From contig JBHEMX010000008.1 in assembly GCA_046262355.1 (NCBI GenBank), forward strand, positions 1-6,596: DNA of 6,596 nt. Direction: 5' to 3'. The notes beneath the pieces were generated by a model that searched no databases, was not told the origin of the DNA, and saw only the letters and a list, made by a program, of their open reading frames with translations. Position numbers and translations under genes: made by a program. Positions within the stretch are counted from its first letter, which is position 1. The number at the start of each line of letters is the position of its first letter. Positions 6,424 through 6,596 of this stretch are shown here, one piece after another. Source of the stretch: DATADD01 sp046262355. Lineage in GTDB: Bacteria > Actinomycetota > CADDZG01 > WHSQ01.

Positions 6424-6596
6424 TCATCTGAGGGAGAGAGATTGAAGGTACTCCGCCTCGAGCTCAGAGGGCGGGACATCCCCGATCTCGGAGTGGAGGC
6501 GGACGTCGTTGAACCAGCCGACGTACTCGACGATCGCCAGCTCGGCCTCGAAGCACGAGCGAAACCTTCGCCCGTCGACGAGCTCGGTCTTGAGGG
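6424..6596 (-). CDS. IS3-family transposase, C-terminal fragment of the integrase (DDE) domain (5'-partial)
   Basis: This transposase cuts and joins the ends of its own insertion sequence. Reading in from the right edge on the minus strand (first full codon 6594-6592) gives 56 residues to a TGA at 6426-6424. They begin LKTELVDGRRF, continue FEAELAIVEYVGWFND and VRLHSEIGDVPPSELE, and end YLQSLSLR. This is the hallmark end of the rve/integrase core in IS3 OrfB proteins, normally written as a KTE block followed by YN-x-x-R-x-HS-x-(L/I)G-x-x-x-P. The third catalytic acidic residue should lie just outside the window. Only the C-terminus is visible, so whether the full gene is intact or part of an OrfA/OrfB frameshift pair cannot be told. 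It has the same orientation as the glycan operon downstream. Confidence 0.85.
   Translation of the reverse strand, partial: LKTELVDGRRFRSCFEAELAIVEYVGWFNDVRLHSEIGDVPPSELEAEYLQSLSLR

Larger units (their letters stand above)
6377..6596 (-). mobile_element. IS3-family insertion sequence, transposase-3' end (continues beyond the window)
   Basis: The element's end is placed at 6377, where TGAGCCGCCCCGGG begins. It starts with the TGA typical of IS3-family tips and resembles the ends of actinobacterial IS3 elements as I remember them. It lies about 47 bp beyond the stop of the transposase fragment, as expected for this family. The other end, and so any 3-4 bp target duplication (here it would involve TGG at 6374-6376 if 3 bp), is outside the window. 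The boundary is inferred from one end only. Confidence 0.72.

Overview
The window is GC-rich and densely coded. Its content points to a high-GC bacterium, most likely an actinobacterium (Actinomycetota). The reasons are the base composition, the GC-skewed third codon positions that open long antisense frames, Ig-like repeats of an actinobacterial secreted-protein style, and an IS3-type inverted repeat beginning TGAGCCGCCCCGGG. This placement is an inference; no rRNA or marker gene is present.

Layout, left to right. Positions 1-1421 (+) hold the 3' part of a probable secreted protein: two Ig-like repeats followed by a GH26-like glycoside hydrolase domain. A 65-bp convergent gap follows, with one weak hairpin. 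From 6123 down to 1487, four genes on the minus strand form a tight operon, read in this order: a WecG/TagA/CpsF-family glycosyltransferase (6123-5254), a PAPS-dependent sulfotransferase (5257-4172), a family 2 glycosyltransferase (4175-3222) and a polyprenyl-phosphate sugar-1-phosphate transferase with N-terminal membrane segments (3211-1487). The first two junctions are ATGA overlaps and the third is a 10-nt gap, so the four are very probably co-transcribed and translationally coupled. Positions 6124-6376 are non-coding as far as I can see. From 6377 to the right edge lies the transposase-3' end of an IS3-family insertion sequence that continues out of the window.

How the genes work together (inference). 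The polyprenyl-phosphate transferase would start a lipid-linked glycan at the inner face of the membrane. The WecG/TagA/CpsF and GT2 enzymes would extend it, and the sulfotransferase would add sulfate to the glycan or its precursor. The convergent GH26-like protein could trim, release or remodel the exported polysaccharide. No flippase, polymerase or chain-length regulator is in view, so this is only part of a larger exopolysaccharide or cell-surface-glycan locus. The sulfotransferase makes a sulfated surface glycan the most interesting prediction here. I found no CRISPR array, RNA gene, phage module or clearly new system.
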